A stretch of DNA of 64,000 nt from Hyposmocoma kahamanoa (taxonomy: Eukaryota > Arthropoda > Insecta > Lepidoptera > Cosmopterigidae), in assembly GCF_003589595.1 (NCBI RefSeq), contig NW_020653712.1, positions 1,858,135 through 1,922,134 on the forward strand, given 5' to 3'. Position numbers and translations under genes: made by a program. Every line of letters begins with the position of its first letter. The first letter of the stretch is position 1. This document shows positions 36,658 to 49,716 of the stretch, in pieces. Below the pieces are notes generated by a model. It was given only the letters and a program-made list of their open reading frames with translations, did no database searches and had not been told where the DNA came from.

Positions 36658-36888
36658 ACAAAATAAAACTATTAGATTGGTCTGTGGCTAATGCTGGCGC
36701 TTATCTAACTAAGCGTGTTGCAGGTTAATTTAATAAACTAGTCTCAATGTAGTAGGCGTGTAGTATTCCTAACATTGTTACATCACTTCAATTATCGTTT
36801 CTATGAAAAAAATATTTAAATATATTTTTAATAAAATTGTATATTGCTCGTGATGTTTTATTTTTAATTAAGTACATTTAAGTTAAGA

Positions 36889-37385
36889 ATGGTATAAGTG
36901 ATACTGACCCGTCCCATTTATACCTGTAATGGTATAAGTAACACTAGTTTATCCCAGTTTACACCTTTACATTGTTTAACTTTATCTTATTTTACATTTA
37001 TATTCATCTTTATCATAATTTTACATTTGATTTGTTCTTTTCTTAGACCGCCAAGATTTACGAATAAATCGTACGTGTCTGTTCTTAATTTAGGTCGTAA
37101 ACATTACGTTTCCTTTACAATAAATTTTAGTGTACATCACGCATTCAGTGGAGTTAGTCGTTTTAATTACCTCCGTCCAACACCTTATCATATTATCAAT
37201 ATCACGATCAAATATCAAAGATTATCATCATTCTTATCAATTATCATTCTAACAGTGAATGTAGAATAAACCCTACATATACCGTTATTATTTATAATCC
37301 AATGGTATAAAGTAATGCTACCATTAGGTACAGGTATAAATGGGACAGGTAAATACCACTTATACCATTAATGGTATAATTCAAT
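36889..37385. mobile_element. TIR element with GGTATAAGTG ends
   Basis: AATGGTATAAGTGATACTGA and CCCATTTATACCTGTAATGG at the left have inverted counterparts at 37305-37380. The enclosed 123-codon frame (36898-37269) is without family support. Confidence 0.7.
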
Positions 37386-37526
37386 GGTATAACTGGTCCG
37401 TAGGCAATTTTGGCGTGTTTATACCAGATCGACTGACGCCTATGTACCAAACCACTCTGACGATCAATCTGACCAACTGGAAATATTAACATATAATAAT
37501 AGTAGACATTGTTCAGCGTCCTGCTT

Positions 37527-37750
37527 TTGATTTAAATCGGAATGGACCCGATCGGGTAGTCTCGATATCAGACGGGTTTCTGAGCTAGAAGATGAACCTG
37601 ATTCCTACTAAATCTTTCTAATTTGTGATTTAAATCAACCATTGTTCCTATTAGAAATGTGAAAAGTTTCCGATCGGCTAGTTGTGAACCGTAATTATGC
37701 GCCTCGACACGGAAAAGACGCAGTTTCGAGAGGCAATCAAAATCAAGCTG
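37527..37750 (+). repeat. Repeat R1, copy 1
   Basis: About 225 bp (GACCCGATCGGGTAGTCTCG ... CGCAGTTT.CGAGAGGCAATC) repeated directly at 42268-42494 with scattered differences. Confidence 0.8.
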
Positions 37751-38149
37751 TAGAAGGAGCCAACGCGTCGGCGAGGTACTGGACGGTTAAACATCGCGTC
37801 CACAAGCATCGCGTGAGTTTAAAATTCGCGCGTAGATCACAAGCGAGACTCTTGATTCGTGCTTATGAGCGAGCGAACGTATAGGGAAATCAGCCTATGG
37901 AAACCTTCTTTTTCCATTCTCTAATAGAGCGGCAAAATTTTGATACGGAGATGTTTTTATTTTTATTTTCCTTCGTTCCTCATGAAACAGGGAAGGTCAA
38001 AGACCATGCTGCCTTATCATTACTTTCTCTTTTTCTTCAGTATAAAATGTTTCGATTAAAGCTCCTTCAGTTTAAATCTTCAATATTATTGAGACTTTTT
38101 CGTATCCTGAATAATTAATATTTTAAAGTAAAGACTTACACGGTTTACA

Positions 38150-38236
38150 GTGCAAACGAGAGTTGATATTTAAAAGTGATCTAAGGCGCATTTAATTTTC
38201 CCTTATTTAGTCTCTATTTCTGGTTATATAGTCGAT
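38150..38236 (+). repeat. MITE family M2, end fragment
   Basis: Has GAGTTGATATTTAAAAGTGA and the terminal CTCTATTTCTGGTTATATAG followed by TCGATGG. Confidence 0.7.
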
Positions 38237-39180
38237 GGACCCAATGATATTATACTGATGGAGCCGTCACTTTGCAGCATAAAAAAAGGTGGAACGAAAA
38301 TGTAGTTAAGACTGGCACAAGAAAATCAAAATGACAATGCAAACAGAAAAAACAAATATTCTCTGACACTAATCACAATATCTATTTGACACAGAAGACA
38401 TGATTTCTCTTAAAAAGTAAAATTCTCGTAAAAATATAAAACGGGGTAGCACAAATGTATTCGTCGTTATTAGATAGGTTTACTTCTATCTAAAATGACA
38501 ACGAATAAAAGTTGGAAGATCTTGTTGACATACATGGTTATACCACGTTTGTTGTGGAGAGGTCATGTGAAAAGTTTACCTGGCAAGTTTCAAAAGCGTA
38601 AGTAATATTACACTTTTAATTAACATTGTAATGGTACTGGGCTGAGTGAAGAAATATATTTTTAAATAAACATTGCATAAATGAAAGTGTAAGGCCTCGT
38701 TCCCACTATTCGGTCGGTAAAAATGCCAAATGACTAGCAGCTGTATAATTTATATGAAGCTATTCACATACGCCGGACCCGAGTCCGGCATTGTTGCCAG
38801 GGCGTTTGTCACTGCGAACCGCCGGCAGAACGCCCGGACCGGAGTAATGTAAACGAACTTGCTCAGTCTTGCTCCGGTATCCCTGACTCCTGCTCGCCAC
38901 ACGAGTGTCTTTTTGGTGTTCATCCAAAGAGGATGCTGTCATTCGAAGATAATTAAAGAACTGTGACTCGTCATTTCTCAGTTGGCCCATTAATGTTTCA
39001 AATTTGCAAACTTTCCTGTAAAATAGGACGTACCCCTATATTTTTTTACTTTATTAAGTCTTCTATGACACCACCACAACACCACAATTTCGTCGTCCAT
39101 CGTGCGCAGTGGTCTGAATTCGACTGAGGTGAGGACTTTATTCTCCGGTTTTCTTGCGAGATCCAGTTTAATTTTATTTA
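38237..39180. other. No gene seen
   Basis: A CCGGACCCGAGTCCGGC-containing GC-rich stretch (38770-38860) has local inverted pairing and looks like a MITE fragment. No coding support. Confidence 0.4.
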
Positions 39181-39660
39181 TTTCAAGCTACATGACCCAT
39201 ATAATATATACCTTAAGGACTAACATACATACAATATAAATAAAATAAACAACTAATGTACACGTATTGCACTTCTTGGCGACGTGTGGTGCAATCTGGT
39301 GTCAGGTAACCGGCCGCGGAATCGCCGATATATGACACCCTTCGGCCAAAACACCTCCTTCATGAAGGTCGACAGATGTTCGGTCGGTACTCTCACCACA
39401 AATGAATTAAAATTTACGTTGTGGTGGGACTCCAACCGCTCGACCCTCAAGGTGAATTTGACTTTAAGCCTGATGTACTCCACTATCTCCTCAGACTTCG
39501 TGGAGTAATGTAGTCGTGACAGGTACAGCAGCGTCATCGGTGTTGTCGAACGGAGCAAAAAGTTCGATCCTGTCGGTCCTGTGACACACAGGTTACGGCT
39601 GGTGGGCTTCCTCTTCCTCTTCACCACCTTTGTGAAGCCGTCCTCGTCGCATTGACCCGT
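39181..39660 (-). pseudogene. Second copy of the retroelement-like ORF fragment
   Basis: The minus frame (39627-39253, 124 codons) contains S-T-K-S-E-E-I-V-E-Y-I-R-L-K, S-H-H-N-V-N-F-N-S-F-V-V, V-P-T-E-H-L-S-T-F-M-K-E and Y-R-R-F-R-G-R-L-P. It is longer than the copy at 3.6-3.9 kb and starts with a basic K-R-K-R-K segment. Probably a domain of a mobile element; function unknown. Confidence 0.6.
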
Positions 39661-42267
39661 CTGCCTCTGTGGTTTTGCAACTTCGGGAATTAATGGTTTG
39701 TGTAAAGAAAAGAAATTCTTTTCTTTTCAGTCATTCTTTAAAAATATAAATGGCGATAAGAATTTAAAGCGTTCTTCAAAACACAGTTGGGAGCATTTTG
39801 TCTATAGCTATATCTATAGAAAAACTTTAGAATACGAAAAGATTATTTTTACTTGCTTTAGTGTAGTTGATTTGTAGAAGAACTTTCACTCCTATGAAGT
39901 TTTTATTATTGTCTACAAAACTCGATTTTTGTAAGCGATTTTTTCTTTTGACAGTATTACAAAACCTTTATAAAGTTATAGAATAGTGAGCGTATTATGC
40001 AATAAAAAACTTTTCAAAATACTAGGTCAAAAAAAACAATTGAAAAATCCAATTTGTCGCAAGAAAACGTATGGAATGTGTTATATATGACTAGAAAGGT
40101 AGATAAATTCCCTACCATATAAATATAAAGAATATTTTAATGACTTGTGATATTTAATAGATATTATAATGATATTTAATAGATAATTTTATAGATATTT
40201 TAATGAAGTTAGGTATCTAACTTATGTTGGAAGAAATAAAATTTTCATTACAAAATGGAAGCTATTTCTTCACGCCAACCACATTTCACTCAATGATTTC
40301 ACTGTATTCTATTGATAGACGGCACAATATACATACACAACATTGAAGTACTTACTTACGTAGTTTACGCGCTCATTTCAATTGTTTTTATCATTTCACA
40401 ACACGGAATTACTTCACAATGTTTATTTATTTGTCAACAAACAAATGCCGGCCACGACCGACCCGAACGCGAATTACGAGTATTGTATCCAGGGTTGCCA
40501 ATTTGTGGGGAAATTCCCCAAATTATGGGGAGTTTCAACTAGATTGGGGATTTTGTGGGGGGGGAGGAAAATGCATTTTGCATGAACTCTTGCAACGTCC
40601 AATAGAGTAAAAACCCTAATTGTAGCATTTTTTTCAATAAAATCTACTGAAGACGCGCTATAACGTGTTTGTCAATAAGTACAAACACTACAGAATGTCT
40701 ATAAATTAAATATATTTAGAATAAACTTAAGAACACTAGTTTTTTGAGTATTAATAGACTTTACTGGATGTGTATAGAACAATTTTACTAAAAATAATCA
40801 GTTGTTCTACAGATGAACATAAAATAAGGACTATAAGAGTAAAACTTAAGCAAGATTACACTTAATTAAGTTGTTTGGTATTAAGGTGTCAAAATTTTGA
40901 CTTGAGTGAAATAAGTCTGTAAGAACAATATATTTTTTCTAAAACCATTTATAGAGAACTATTATCTAAATCTATACTATATTAAGACTATTTATAGATA
41001 TAATCGTTTTAAGGCATTTGAAGTGTGCTCCTTGAGATATTTACCTATATGGTAGGTCAATGACTTATATATATTTATTAACACATACATGTACATATAT
41101 ACGTGTAGTATTGTAATGACTGAGAGATAAAAATTTCTACTCCATTACTTCTTTTCATACAAAGCTCTTCAAATTTGACTATAATATAATTGACTCTAGT
41201 TTCGCTTAGTCGAGAGCTTAGGCCATAGTCCGCGCTCGCTGGCGCAATACAGGTTAGGTTAGGTTAGACTTTACACGCTTTCCGATGAGTACGTGCCTTC
41301 TTCGCTTCCTCTGGTTCGTCTTCATCCGATTCCTCTATTATTACCGCGATCTTTACAGACATTAACTTGATTTTCAGCTTCAATAATTCTTGTTGCGCTT
41401 CCGCTAGCTGCCTACGACGACTGTTCGAAGAGACGGATCGAATAGATTTAGGCGAGTGAATTCTTCGCGGTGTATCGCTTGTAATGGCCCGGCTTCAGGT
41501 GTCTCTGCTAGTTGGGAGACTGGCGAAGCGGCAGTCAGCGCGACGTTGATTTGTCTGAATGTTGCGTCGGTTTCCACAGTTGCACCGGTCGGGTCGTACG
41601 TGGAGCGCGTGTGTTTTGAAGTGGTAGCAGTCGTTTCGGTTCCCGTGGTCGTTTCGGTGCCCGTCAAACAGATTAGTGCGGCGGATGAGGATTCTTACGT
41701 ATTTTGCGCTTCTTGTAACTGGCATTGTTTTTTCTTGAAGACGTAGTTTCTTTTTTTATGTAATCCGGCTGCTGAAGGACCAGAAAATGAGGGCCCCTTC
41801 GACGAGTCACACTGGATGAGAACTATTTGTGACTGTAGTGAAAAATACCTGGTTATGGATTCTTCTTGAGCTTCTTAGTTTTGCTTGTATCGCAGTTAGA
41901 TTTGGAATGCTGTCCTATTGGCAACGTCCCGTCAAAGACCCATCTTCCTCGCATTGATTTACTAAAAATTGCACACAACACAATAAGAACTTATTTTAAT
42001 AAGACTTACGAATTATATATACAACAGTTAATAACAATAATAAAACTTAAAACAAAACACATGGGCGCGAACACGTTTTCGTTCTTAGCTAATACTATTA
42101 ATATTTCCTACCAGAGAGTAGGTAATGGTAGGTGAAAAGAAACAAAATTGTAAGATTTTATTTTATATTAATTTACTACATGTCTCATCGACCATCAATT
42201 TGCGATTTTGAACTTAAATTACTACTTCAACTAGAAATGTTTGCAATCTCTAACTTCAACTTCCTGA
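39661..42267. other. No gene seen
   Basis: AT-rich. 41240-41270 holds GGTTAGGTTAGGTTAG, three telomere-like units only. The overlapping GC-richer frames at 41404-41746 on both strands have no recognisable family. Confidence 0.4.
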
Positions 42268-42494
42268 TTTTGATTCAAACCGGAATCGACCCGATCGGGT
42301 AGTCTCGAAATCAGACGGGTTTCTGAGCGAGAAGATGAACCTGATTCTTACTATATCTTTCTAATTTGTAAGTTAAATCAACTATTGTTCCAATTTGAAA
42401 TGTCAAAGCTTTCGATCGGCCAGTTGTGAATCGCAATTATGCGCCTCACCTCGGAAGAGACGCAGTTTCCGATCGGGAGAGGCAATCAAGCTGC
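42268..42494 (+). repeat. Repeat R1, copy 2
   Basis: Direct partner of 37527-37750. A foldback fragment like the one at 8.2 kb follows at 42580-42680. Confidence 0.8.
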
Positions 42495-42757
42495 TGACTT
42501 ACCGTTTAGTGCTATTGCGCACGCTACGTCCCATTGGTATGGGGGGGTTCACTCCCGTTGTCCGTTTGACATCTGTTCGATACAATTACTGTCAAATAAG
42601 TAATAGTCGACTAAATTCAAAAAAGCCATGTTGTGAATGAAGCTTCATACTTGACATTGCTTTTTGATTTTTGTGTCGAGTAGGGGAGCGTGGGGGAATG
42701 CGAACCTATTAAGGAAAATTGACAATAAGATTTATATATATATATTTATATAGATAG

Positions 42758-42985
42758 CATTGACTTACAATTATATGGACGTCGGGTCCGCGCTAAAAAG
42801 TGTCCGCACTTGTAAGGCGTTAAAATCGTATACAGAGCGTCAAACTCCGCTTTAGTCTTCATTTGTTCGACTGACAGCGCGATACTGCGATGACATTATA
42901 ATTTAAATTTCGAATAGGTTGACTTGGGACATTTTTTTCGTGGTATTTGTATTAGACCCGTCGTCCATTTATTTGTAAGTCAATG
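42758..42985 (-). mobile_element. MITE family M1, copy 3 (228 bp)
   Basis: Ends CATTGACTTACAATTATATG and CCATTTATTTGTAAGTCAATG. Like copy 1, it lacks the internal segment of about 55 bp present in copies 2 and 4. Confidence 0.85.
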
Positions 42986-43544
42986 AATAAAAGTCATAGT
43001 TTATGCAATTTAAATTTTTATTAGTTATGAACATACGCTTCACATATCCGGGTACTAGATGATCACAGAACAAATATGAAACTAAAATAAAATATTTGGT
43101 TAAAAAAGAAAAAACTAAAACATGTCATTCGCTCTCATTACCCCACAGTTCGGGTAATGGGAGCCGATTAGAATCCCGTATGTCAAATGGGAGCCACTAT
43201 ATACAAACAGACTGAAAAAAAAATAAAAATTAATGTAATAAAATATATAAGTTAAAAAGTAATGAAAATAAAGAAGAAAGTGTTAACGCAATATCCAGTG
43301 AATATTGCAATGGGATAAGGAGAGCCAAATAGCTCTCATTATCTGCGTAACATCGAATTGAAAAAGGAATAAAACAGTAAAAACATTTCTATTTTTATTG
43401 TGATTTCAAGCATAGCTTCTAAAATTTGATAGGTATTGTGACATAGCTAGTGTAAATACAATGTAGTGTCTATGCATTTTAATGCTTACCTGGGATTATG
43501 AAATTTAGCAAATTTTATAAGCGCGGAGCGAAAAACACAACAAA

Positions 43545-44050
43545 GTCAAAGTCAAAGTCAAAGTCAAAGTCAAAGATTATTTATTCCATAGGTAAAATAA
43601 ATTTACACTTGAAAACGTCACATTTAAGCTTAAGCTACTGCTCGTTCACTACGCTGACCTCCCTGAGAAGAACGAGCAAGAAACTCTAGGGATTGCTCTT
43701 TTCAAATAAACTTAAATGCTATGGAATACACTTTGAATCAAATTTGTGTGGATTCTGGAGCCATGTCGTCTTTCCATACATCTTTATCTAACACGTAGTC
43801 TTCAATTTTGTAATATGATTTTTCGATCAAAATATTTTTAATGTAGTTTTTAAACTTAGGAAATGATAAACTTAATATATGCTCCGGAATCTTATTGTAA
43901 AAACGTATACAGTTCCCCATAAAAGAGTTGTTTACCTTGGTTAAACGAAATCGTGGTACCATGAGTTTGGACTTAGCTCTAAGGTTAATATTATGGATAT
44001 CTTCTTTCTTATTGAAATTATGTATATTTTTACGGGCATATAAAATATCT
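43545..44050 (-). pseudogene. LINE 3' fragment with (GTCAAA)n tail
   Basis: The minus frame (43962-43738) has V-P-R-F-R-L-T-K-V-N-N-S-F-M-G-N and F-Y-N-K-I-P-E-H-I, a C-terminal segment common in insect Jockey-like LINEs. The element ends at the hexanucleotide run at about 43545-43575, as such LINEs often do. A related tail lies at 54585-54720. Confidence 0.75.
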
Positions 44051-44759
44051 CATACGACTCATCTCATACCATCTCATACGACTAAACGCGGGGATCTACG
44101 GGGACGCCCACGGGACTCGAAACTTGTCGAACGTTAACGAAGACATAGGAGTGCCTTTTGCACAAATACGAGCATTGGGAAAGTCCAGTTTAACACCGCT
44201 CTCATCACCCGCGGGCTCCCAACACCCCACGTTTCCCTATTACTTATTTGAGAGTAATTGTTTCGGTCAGAGAACGGAAGTAGACGCCCTAAATGTCACA
44301 GGAGCTATTTTATCTCTAGGTATACAAGCGATATTCGTATTTTCTAGCATTCGAATTGGACTTAGTGCACAAGCGAAAAACTGCGAGATTCATTACAATT
44401 ATCAATGAAATTGTGCTTTTTTTTATTATCTTTTCACATAACAACAATTGAGTAATTTGATATACACTTTTTTCAACCAAGTTGCTATTCATACAAGTTT
44501 CTGGTTTTGATCCAGGAGCCCGATGTGTTTACTGACAAGTGCCGTGTCCTCTCAGCGGCCTTAAGTCGCTTGGTAAATTTGAGATAAGTTTTAGATTGTA
44601 GTAATTTGTGTAAAGTGGTGTGTATTTATCTTTTTTCTTTCCTTGTTTAGTTTTTAAGCATTATTTTTTATTTTGTATGTTGTATGTTACATTTAAATTA
44701 TATTATGCTATATTTAAATCTTTTAAGTTTAAGTCTTGTGACGCTTTGGTTTAAGCTAT

Positions 44760-45715
44760 AAGTCCAAAAGAATGTTATGGTATAACGGGCCGTTGTCCGC
44801 AACTAGACGTCCAAGCGCCTATTTTGCGAGTAGTGGGTCCTACTCGTGTCACCCAAGCCCAAAAATCTTGGCGCCCTTCTGGATGTTTCAAATACTTCTT
44901 GGAGCGACCTCGGCACTCCACTGTAGTTGGCCACGCAATGGGCATTGCAGTAGGATGTCCGCGGCGGTTTCCTCCCCTTCCACGCATGCTCTGCATAGAG
45001 GGCTGTCCGTGATACCTAGATTCAAAAGATGTTTATTATATGGACCATGACCCGTCAGAGCGGCAGTTAGAACGCGCAGCTCTTTTCTTTTGAGGTTAAG
45101 AAATGTGCGAGATAGACTGGCATTAAGCGTGGGGAGTGCTTCCCTGGCCTGTCTACAAACCGTATGGGTTGTCCAGGTGTTATTATGAATAGTTTTTGTA
45201 CCTTTGTATAGTTGCTCTTGACCATTTGGTAAGGGAGGGGCACTGTAGGTTCTGGTCCTATAGCGTCCACGTGACACGTGAGCCGCTGTGTCCTTTGATC
45301 CACTGTAGTATTACATGGTTGTACGTACATACCTCCATGAGTGCTTGGTGGCATTCATGGATAAGTCCTGAGTTTATGTCATAGCCGCCCAGTGCTTGAA
45401 GTACTGCCATGCTGTCATGCTGCATACGAATTTAGTGGCTCTGTACTCTTCTAGCTATGATTGCTTCTGCTGCCAACTTGATACCCATACATTCAGCCTG
45501 GAATACTGTGTTATGGTTGCCAAGCGGTGTTGAAATCCTGATATTGGGGTCTTCAGAAAATACCCCAGTACCTGTTCCTGCATTTATTTTGGACCCGTCA
45601 GTGAAGATGCGAACCTCTTTGGGGTCAAAAGGATGTTTTCTTTGTAAGTAAATAAATAAATTGAATATCGTCAGTAAAATCTTGTCGATATTACGCCGTG
45701 TGCAGCGCGACATAA
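44760..45715 (-). pseudogene. LINE RNase H domain and C-terminus, broken
   Basis: The minus strand reads V-R-I-F-T-D-G-S-K-I-N-A-G-T-G, then F-Q-A-E-C-M-G-I, H-D-S-M-A-V-L-Q-A-L-G-G-Y, L-Q-W-I-K-G-H-S-G and downstream C-R-A-C. These are the Asp, Glu and Asp catalytic strands of the RNase H of R1/Jockey-type LINEs. Stops and frameshifts split it at least three times. The 5' part of the element is absent. Confidence 0.85.
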
Positions 45716-45834
45716 TTGTTACGTAAACTGCCTCTCCCCCGCATTGCGCAGCTACCTCAGGACCGACTTCACCGACTCAGTTAAGCGGTAGACCTAATAG
45801 TTAGTAACACATCTTGTAGTCTGTATAATGTACA

Positions 45835-46400
45835 TCTTAAGGTGGATTCAGAATGCACAAATTCTGGCAATACATCACGTTGCGCGATATGGTCTTGAGT
45901 TGACCAATCAAGAGCTGTGACATATTAACGCGCAATGCAATTTAAAAGCCTGTTTCGGGTAAGCTTTTTATCGCAAAACGCAACAATAATCGCTATGACG
46001 GTCTGTCACGGTCGTCTGTATGGCGGGATACTTTTTTTGTTATAATTTGAAGTGTTTTTTGTGTATGGAATTTAAAGTTTCTTAAGTGAGTTTAACACAT
46101 TCTGCACTCTAGCTGCTTAGTAGTAAAAATAAATTGACGGTGAGTGCTTTGTATTGTAAAAATTTGTATTTTTATTATTTTAAGATAGTTATTTGTCTGT
46201 CTGTAAACGATGGGATATGTTTATAACTAACGTCTTTCTTCTTTTCAATAAATACAATGCCAGAAATTAGATAAATTCACTAAAGAAAAACAAATACTTC
46301 GTATTACTAATAATAAACGTATTAATAAAATACTAAATCGCTTTCCGCGATTGCTACCGTTAAATTGCCGCAATTCTATTGTGCCTCACTTTTGTATTGT
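45835..46400. other. No gene seen
   Basis: Begins AAGGTGGATTCAGAATGCAC, probably a MITE edge. No coding support. Confidence 0.4.
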
Positions 46401-46410
46401 GAATCCACCT

Positions 46411-46740
46411 TTAGGCTGTCTTTCCACCAAAGCTGTGCGAAGTACGCGGATACGTTACAGACTCTTTTCAGCTATGCGCGAGCGGGGTCGGCTAGTGTTA
46501 TACTTTCAGTAGTTCTAGTTTCTTATACCGTTTTGCACACATTCCACGCCTGCATCCCTAGTACACATTCCTCGTACACATCTCTCGCTATTTTGTATGT
46601 AGAAATACTTAGCTCTGCTAACCCTTTGCCACCGGAGCTGCGCTAAGGGGGGCTAAGAAAATTAAGTCATTCTGTAAGTGGATTTTTCCTCGCACATAGC
46701 CTCGCTACGTGACACACCTCTGGTGGAAAGGCAGCCTTAT
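46411..46740. mobile_element. MITE with AGGCTG(T/C)CTTTCCACC ends (330 bp)
   Basis: TTAGGCTGTCTTTCCACCAA at the left and its inverted form TGGTGGAAAGGCAGCCTTAT at the right. A type of element widespread in moth genomes. Confidence 0.75.
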
Positions 46741-46959
46741 AACTGTAAAATTGTAGTGTAATATAATATTATCGCTGAACCCCTCAACGTTAGGTTAAGG
46801 AGCTACATCCAGGTAAAAAACAAGCTTGACTTTCGTAGGATTATTCAAAAAATGAAATGTTATTTTCGGCAGTTTTAAGTATACAATGCTGTCAAGACAT
46901 CAAAACGTCGAATAATCTATTGGTCACGAGATTATTTTGGTATTAACATGAAAATGGAA

Positions 46960-47215
46960 TTTGTTAACCGACTTCAAAACATAAAAGATTCTCAATTCGA
47001 TGGCAATTTTTTTATATGTACGTTACGCTGTATAACTCCTGCGATTTGTGATTCTTTTTTTGTTGGCAAAGAGGGTACCTCAGTATTGGTCACATTTAAA
47101 TTTGAAGAAAATATTCGACCTCTAAGAGTGGCAAACTAGGACATGAACCCAGTTTTACGCACTTTCCGGTAACCGATTTCAATAAAACTTAGCAAATAAA
47201 TGTAATTCTAAACAA
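46960..47215 (-). repeat. Reverse copy of the AACCTCCTCC/AGTCGGTTA repeat
   Basis: Contains, inverted, the same blocks as 13735-14033, including the TTTGCCACTCTTAGAGGT region and the CCGGAAAGTGCG segment. Confidence 0.65.
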
Positions 47216-47803
47216 GTTACAATTATTTTCCTCACAACTTTTTGATCTTGCACGGTAAGGCTAAAACTTTTTTACAGGGTCTGTGACAAAGCCATGTGAC
47301 CTTTGACGTTGACCGCGAACGGTCTCGTTCAGAAGATATGAATGAGGTAATTAAAAATGCGAATTTCGCGATATTTTCAAAGGGGGTATTGTGCCTCAAT
47401 AATCAATTTGTGAAACCAGTCCGTAATATGTCATATTATGACCTTGACCTCGAACGATTCCGTTAAGAAGATACGAATTGATTAAAAATGCATATTGGGC
47501 GATATTGCCAAAGGGATAATGTGCTACAATAAGCAGTTCGTGAAACATTGGTTTAGCCGGCACTGGCACCTGAAAATCAACGACTCCATATGACCTTTGA
47601 CCTTGATCTCGGACTCTGCCATCGTGATGAAGGATTTGCTAATAGTCGTAATGTACTCGCCGAGTGAGACACACAGAGGCCTTGAATAGTATGCCATTGC
47701 GAGGAGGCTCCTTACGTGCATCCCCGACAACCGAACCGTACAGAGATAACGCCTTACCAAACATAAAGAAAGTGTATTATAGAAAACAAATAAAGGGAAC
47801 CAT

Positions 47804-48545
47804 TTGACCATCCAACATCTTAAATCGTATGGTTCATTATTTGAAGAACTTCAACTTATACAACATGTTACGACTACTAGGAGATGCTTGAGGTTGCGGT
47901 GGGTGCCGTCACATGTTGGCTTGCTAGGGAATGAGGAAGCGGACTACGCGGTTAGCCATTGCGGCTGCTTCAGAGGGGCCTCAGGTCGACATTGTGCCTA
48001 ACTTCTCTGAAGTGGTTGCAAACTATAAGAGCAAGTTCCATTCTCTTTCGATATGAAGTCCCAAGAAAAAGGAATCTGTACACTATACAGAGTGAGCCTC
48101 ATCGTATTCCTTGGTTTGGCCATGTTAATTTAAGCAGGGGTCAAATTGTCAGCGCGTAGGTATAGGCTTCTACCCGGGCACGTTTCTTTAAACAAATTTT
48201 TATATTTGATGCGGAGGGTGAACTCACCGAATTCCAAAGTGTGTGGGATTCCTGAGGATGAGCATCACTTGTTCATGGAGTGTGTTCGGACGGGACCTAA
48301 CAGGACGCGGTAACGCGGACGCGCACAGGCTGCTTTTCGTACATTTAATGTTGGATGGTTTCAATCTGTTTTGTCGGAGCCAACATGTAGTGCCGCGATA
48401 ATTTTGTATACATGTTTGGTTAAGTAGTATTTTGATGTATCCGTCTGGAGGTTATTAAGTGTTTTCTTGAGGTATTGTTTTTCTAATGGGGCTACCATTT
48501 TTAATAACGGTCAAGGCTCCTAAATAAATAAAGAATAAAAAAAAA
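47804..48545 (+). pseudogene. LINE RNase H fragment and 3' end
   Basis: The plus frame has R-L-R-W-V-P-S-H-V-G-L-L-G-N-E-E-A-D-Y-A, the last RNase H block of Jockey/I-type LINEs. Then come P-E-D-E-H-H-L-F-M-E-C in another frame, and an AATAAATAAAGAATAAAAAAA tail. 5'-truncated and frameshifted. Confidence 0.8.
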
Positions 48546-48599
48546 CTTCGAATTCTGCTTGATTCATGTGTTCAGATAAATACCTAACCGAGCAAATAA

Positions 48600-48812
48600 T
48601 AATCGTTGCCTAAGACATGGTTCTCGAATGGCGAACGCGTACCAGAAGACGCAGCGGTGGCAGACCATAACAAGGTGGACCCTTAACCTGGTGAAAGTTG
48701 ACAAATCCGTTGGATGCAAGTAGCACAAGACCGGTCGTTGAGGCGTTCTTTGAGGGAGGTCTAAGTTTCGCAGTGGACGTCTTTCGGCTGAAATAATGAT
48801 GATGACGAAGGC
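48600..48812 (+). pseudogene. RTE-type LINE 3' end
   Basis: Decayed C-terminal coding sequence followed by GAAATAATGATGATGACGAAG, the trinucleotide-type tail usual for RTE elements. Confidence 0.5.
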
Positions 48813-49716
48813 CTAGTGGGCTGCTTTTCCTTTGTTTTTGTCTGATAAGAAAGTGTCTAAATAAGATTTTAGATTTAAGATTAGGCTTGGATCGATAGGA
48901 TGTAGTATGCGTTTTAACTACAATAGATGAGTTGGACGAAGTACTTGTTGTAACCCCCGAAAGGGTAGGAAACGATTTAAGTTTCAGCCGAAGCTTGAAC
49001 CGGATTGAAATGATGTATTCAAATAATGTGGCTAAAAATAAGGAAATATTTTTGAAATCAAATGACGTTTATTGCAACCATGGTACAAAAATAGTTGGTA
49101 CATGAAATTTTAGAATCACATGGACCCTAACATGGCATAGCAAAATATACTTAAATCTAGTTAGCCTTATATAATATTATTTAGTCTTAAAAATCTATTT
49201 CCAATGATTAAAAGATAATGTATGTTAAAAAACTACTACACTACAATGAGACCTTTTGTTATAGCGCATTATCTTGCATGAACTCTGCGACAGAACAGTA
49301 TGCTTTTTTATTAAAAGTGCCTTCAGATTGAAGGTGAATAAACTGTTTTTGGCTATTTTTTATATGATGGGGTATTTTATTATAAATTTGTATTCCTCTG
49401 TAGTATGGACCTTTTTGAACGCTATCTCACTGTGGGTCAAGTGAATGTTCGAACACCTAAATAGTAGCTTTTGGGACCGGGTTCTAGTAAAAGTAGGAGC
49501 CGAGTCAGAATAGAATTCCGTGTTGGCTGGGTTAAAGTCTACCTTTGTCTTATGACTTGTAAAGGTAAATCAGAGTCTCATGGAAAACGACTTTGTAGTC
49601 ACCTCTCCCTCTTAAGCGAATAATGAGAAGGGTGTGCTTTCCATAAAATTTTGGTCACCTAATACTTTACATACCTATAGTAAACGCCCCGCGTAACTGT
49701 CGAATAAAATCATATC
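48813..49716. other. No gene seen before U4
   Basis: AT-rich presumed intron or intergenic sequence with LINE-like 3' debris near 49040-49420. Confidence 0.4.

Noticed and set aside
36898..37269. 123-codon plus frame
   Set aside because: Lies wholly between the inverted ends of a TIR element and has no recognisable domain.
41240..41270. GGTTAGGTTAGGTTAG as a telomeric tract
   Set aside because: Only about three units of the arthropod TTAGG motif in unrelated sequence; too short.
41404..41746. GC-richer overlapping frames on both strands
   Set aside because: No family resemblance; compositional effect of a locally GC-rich stretch.
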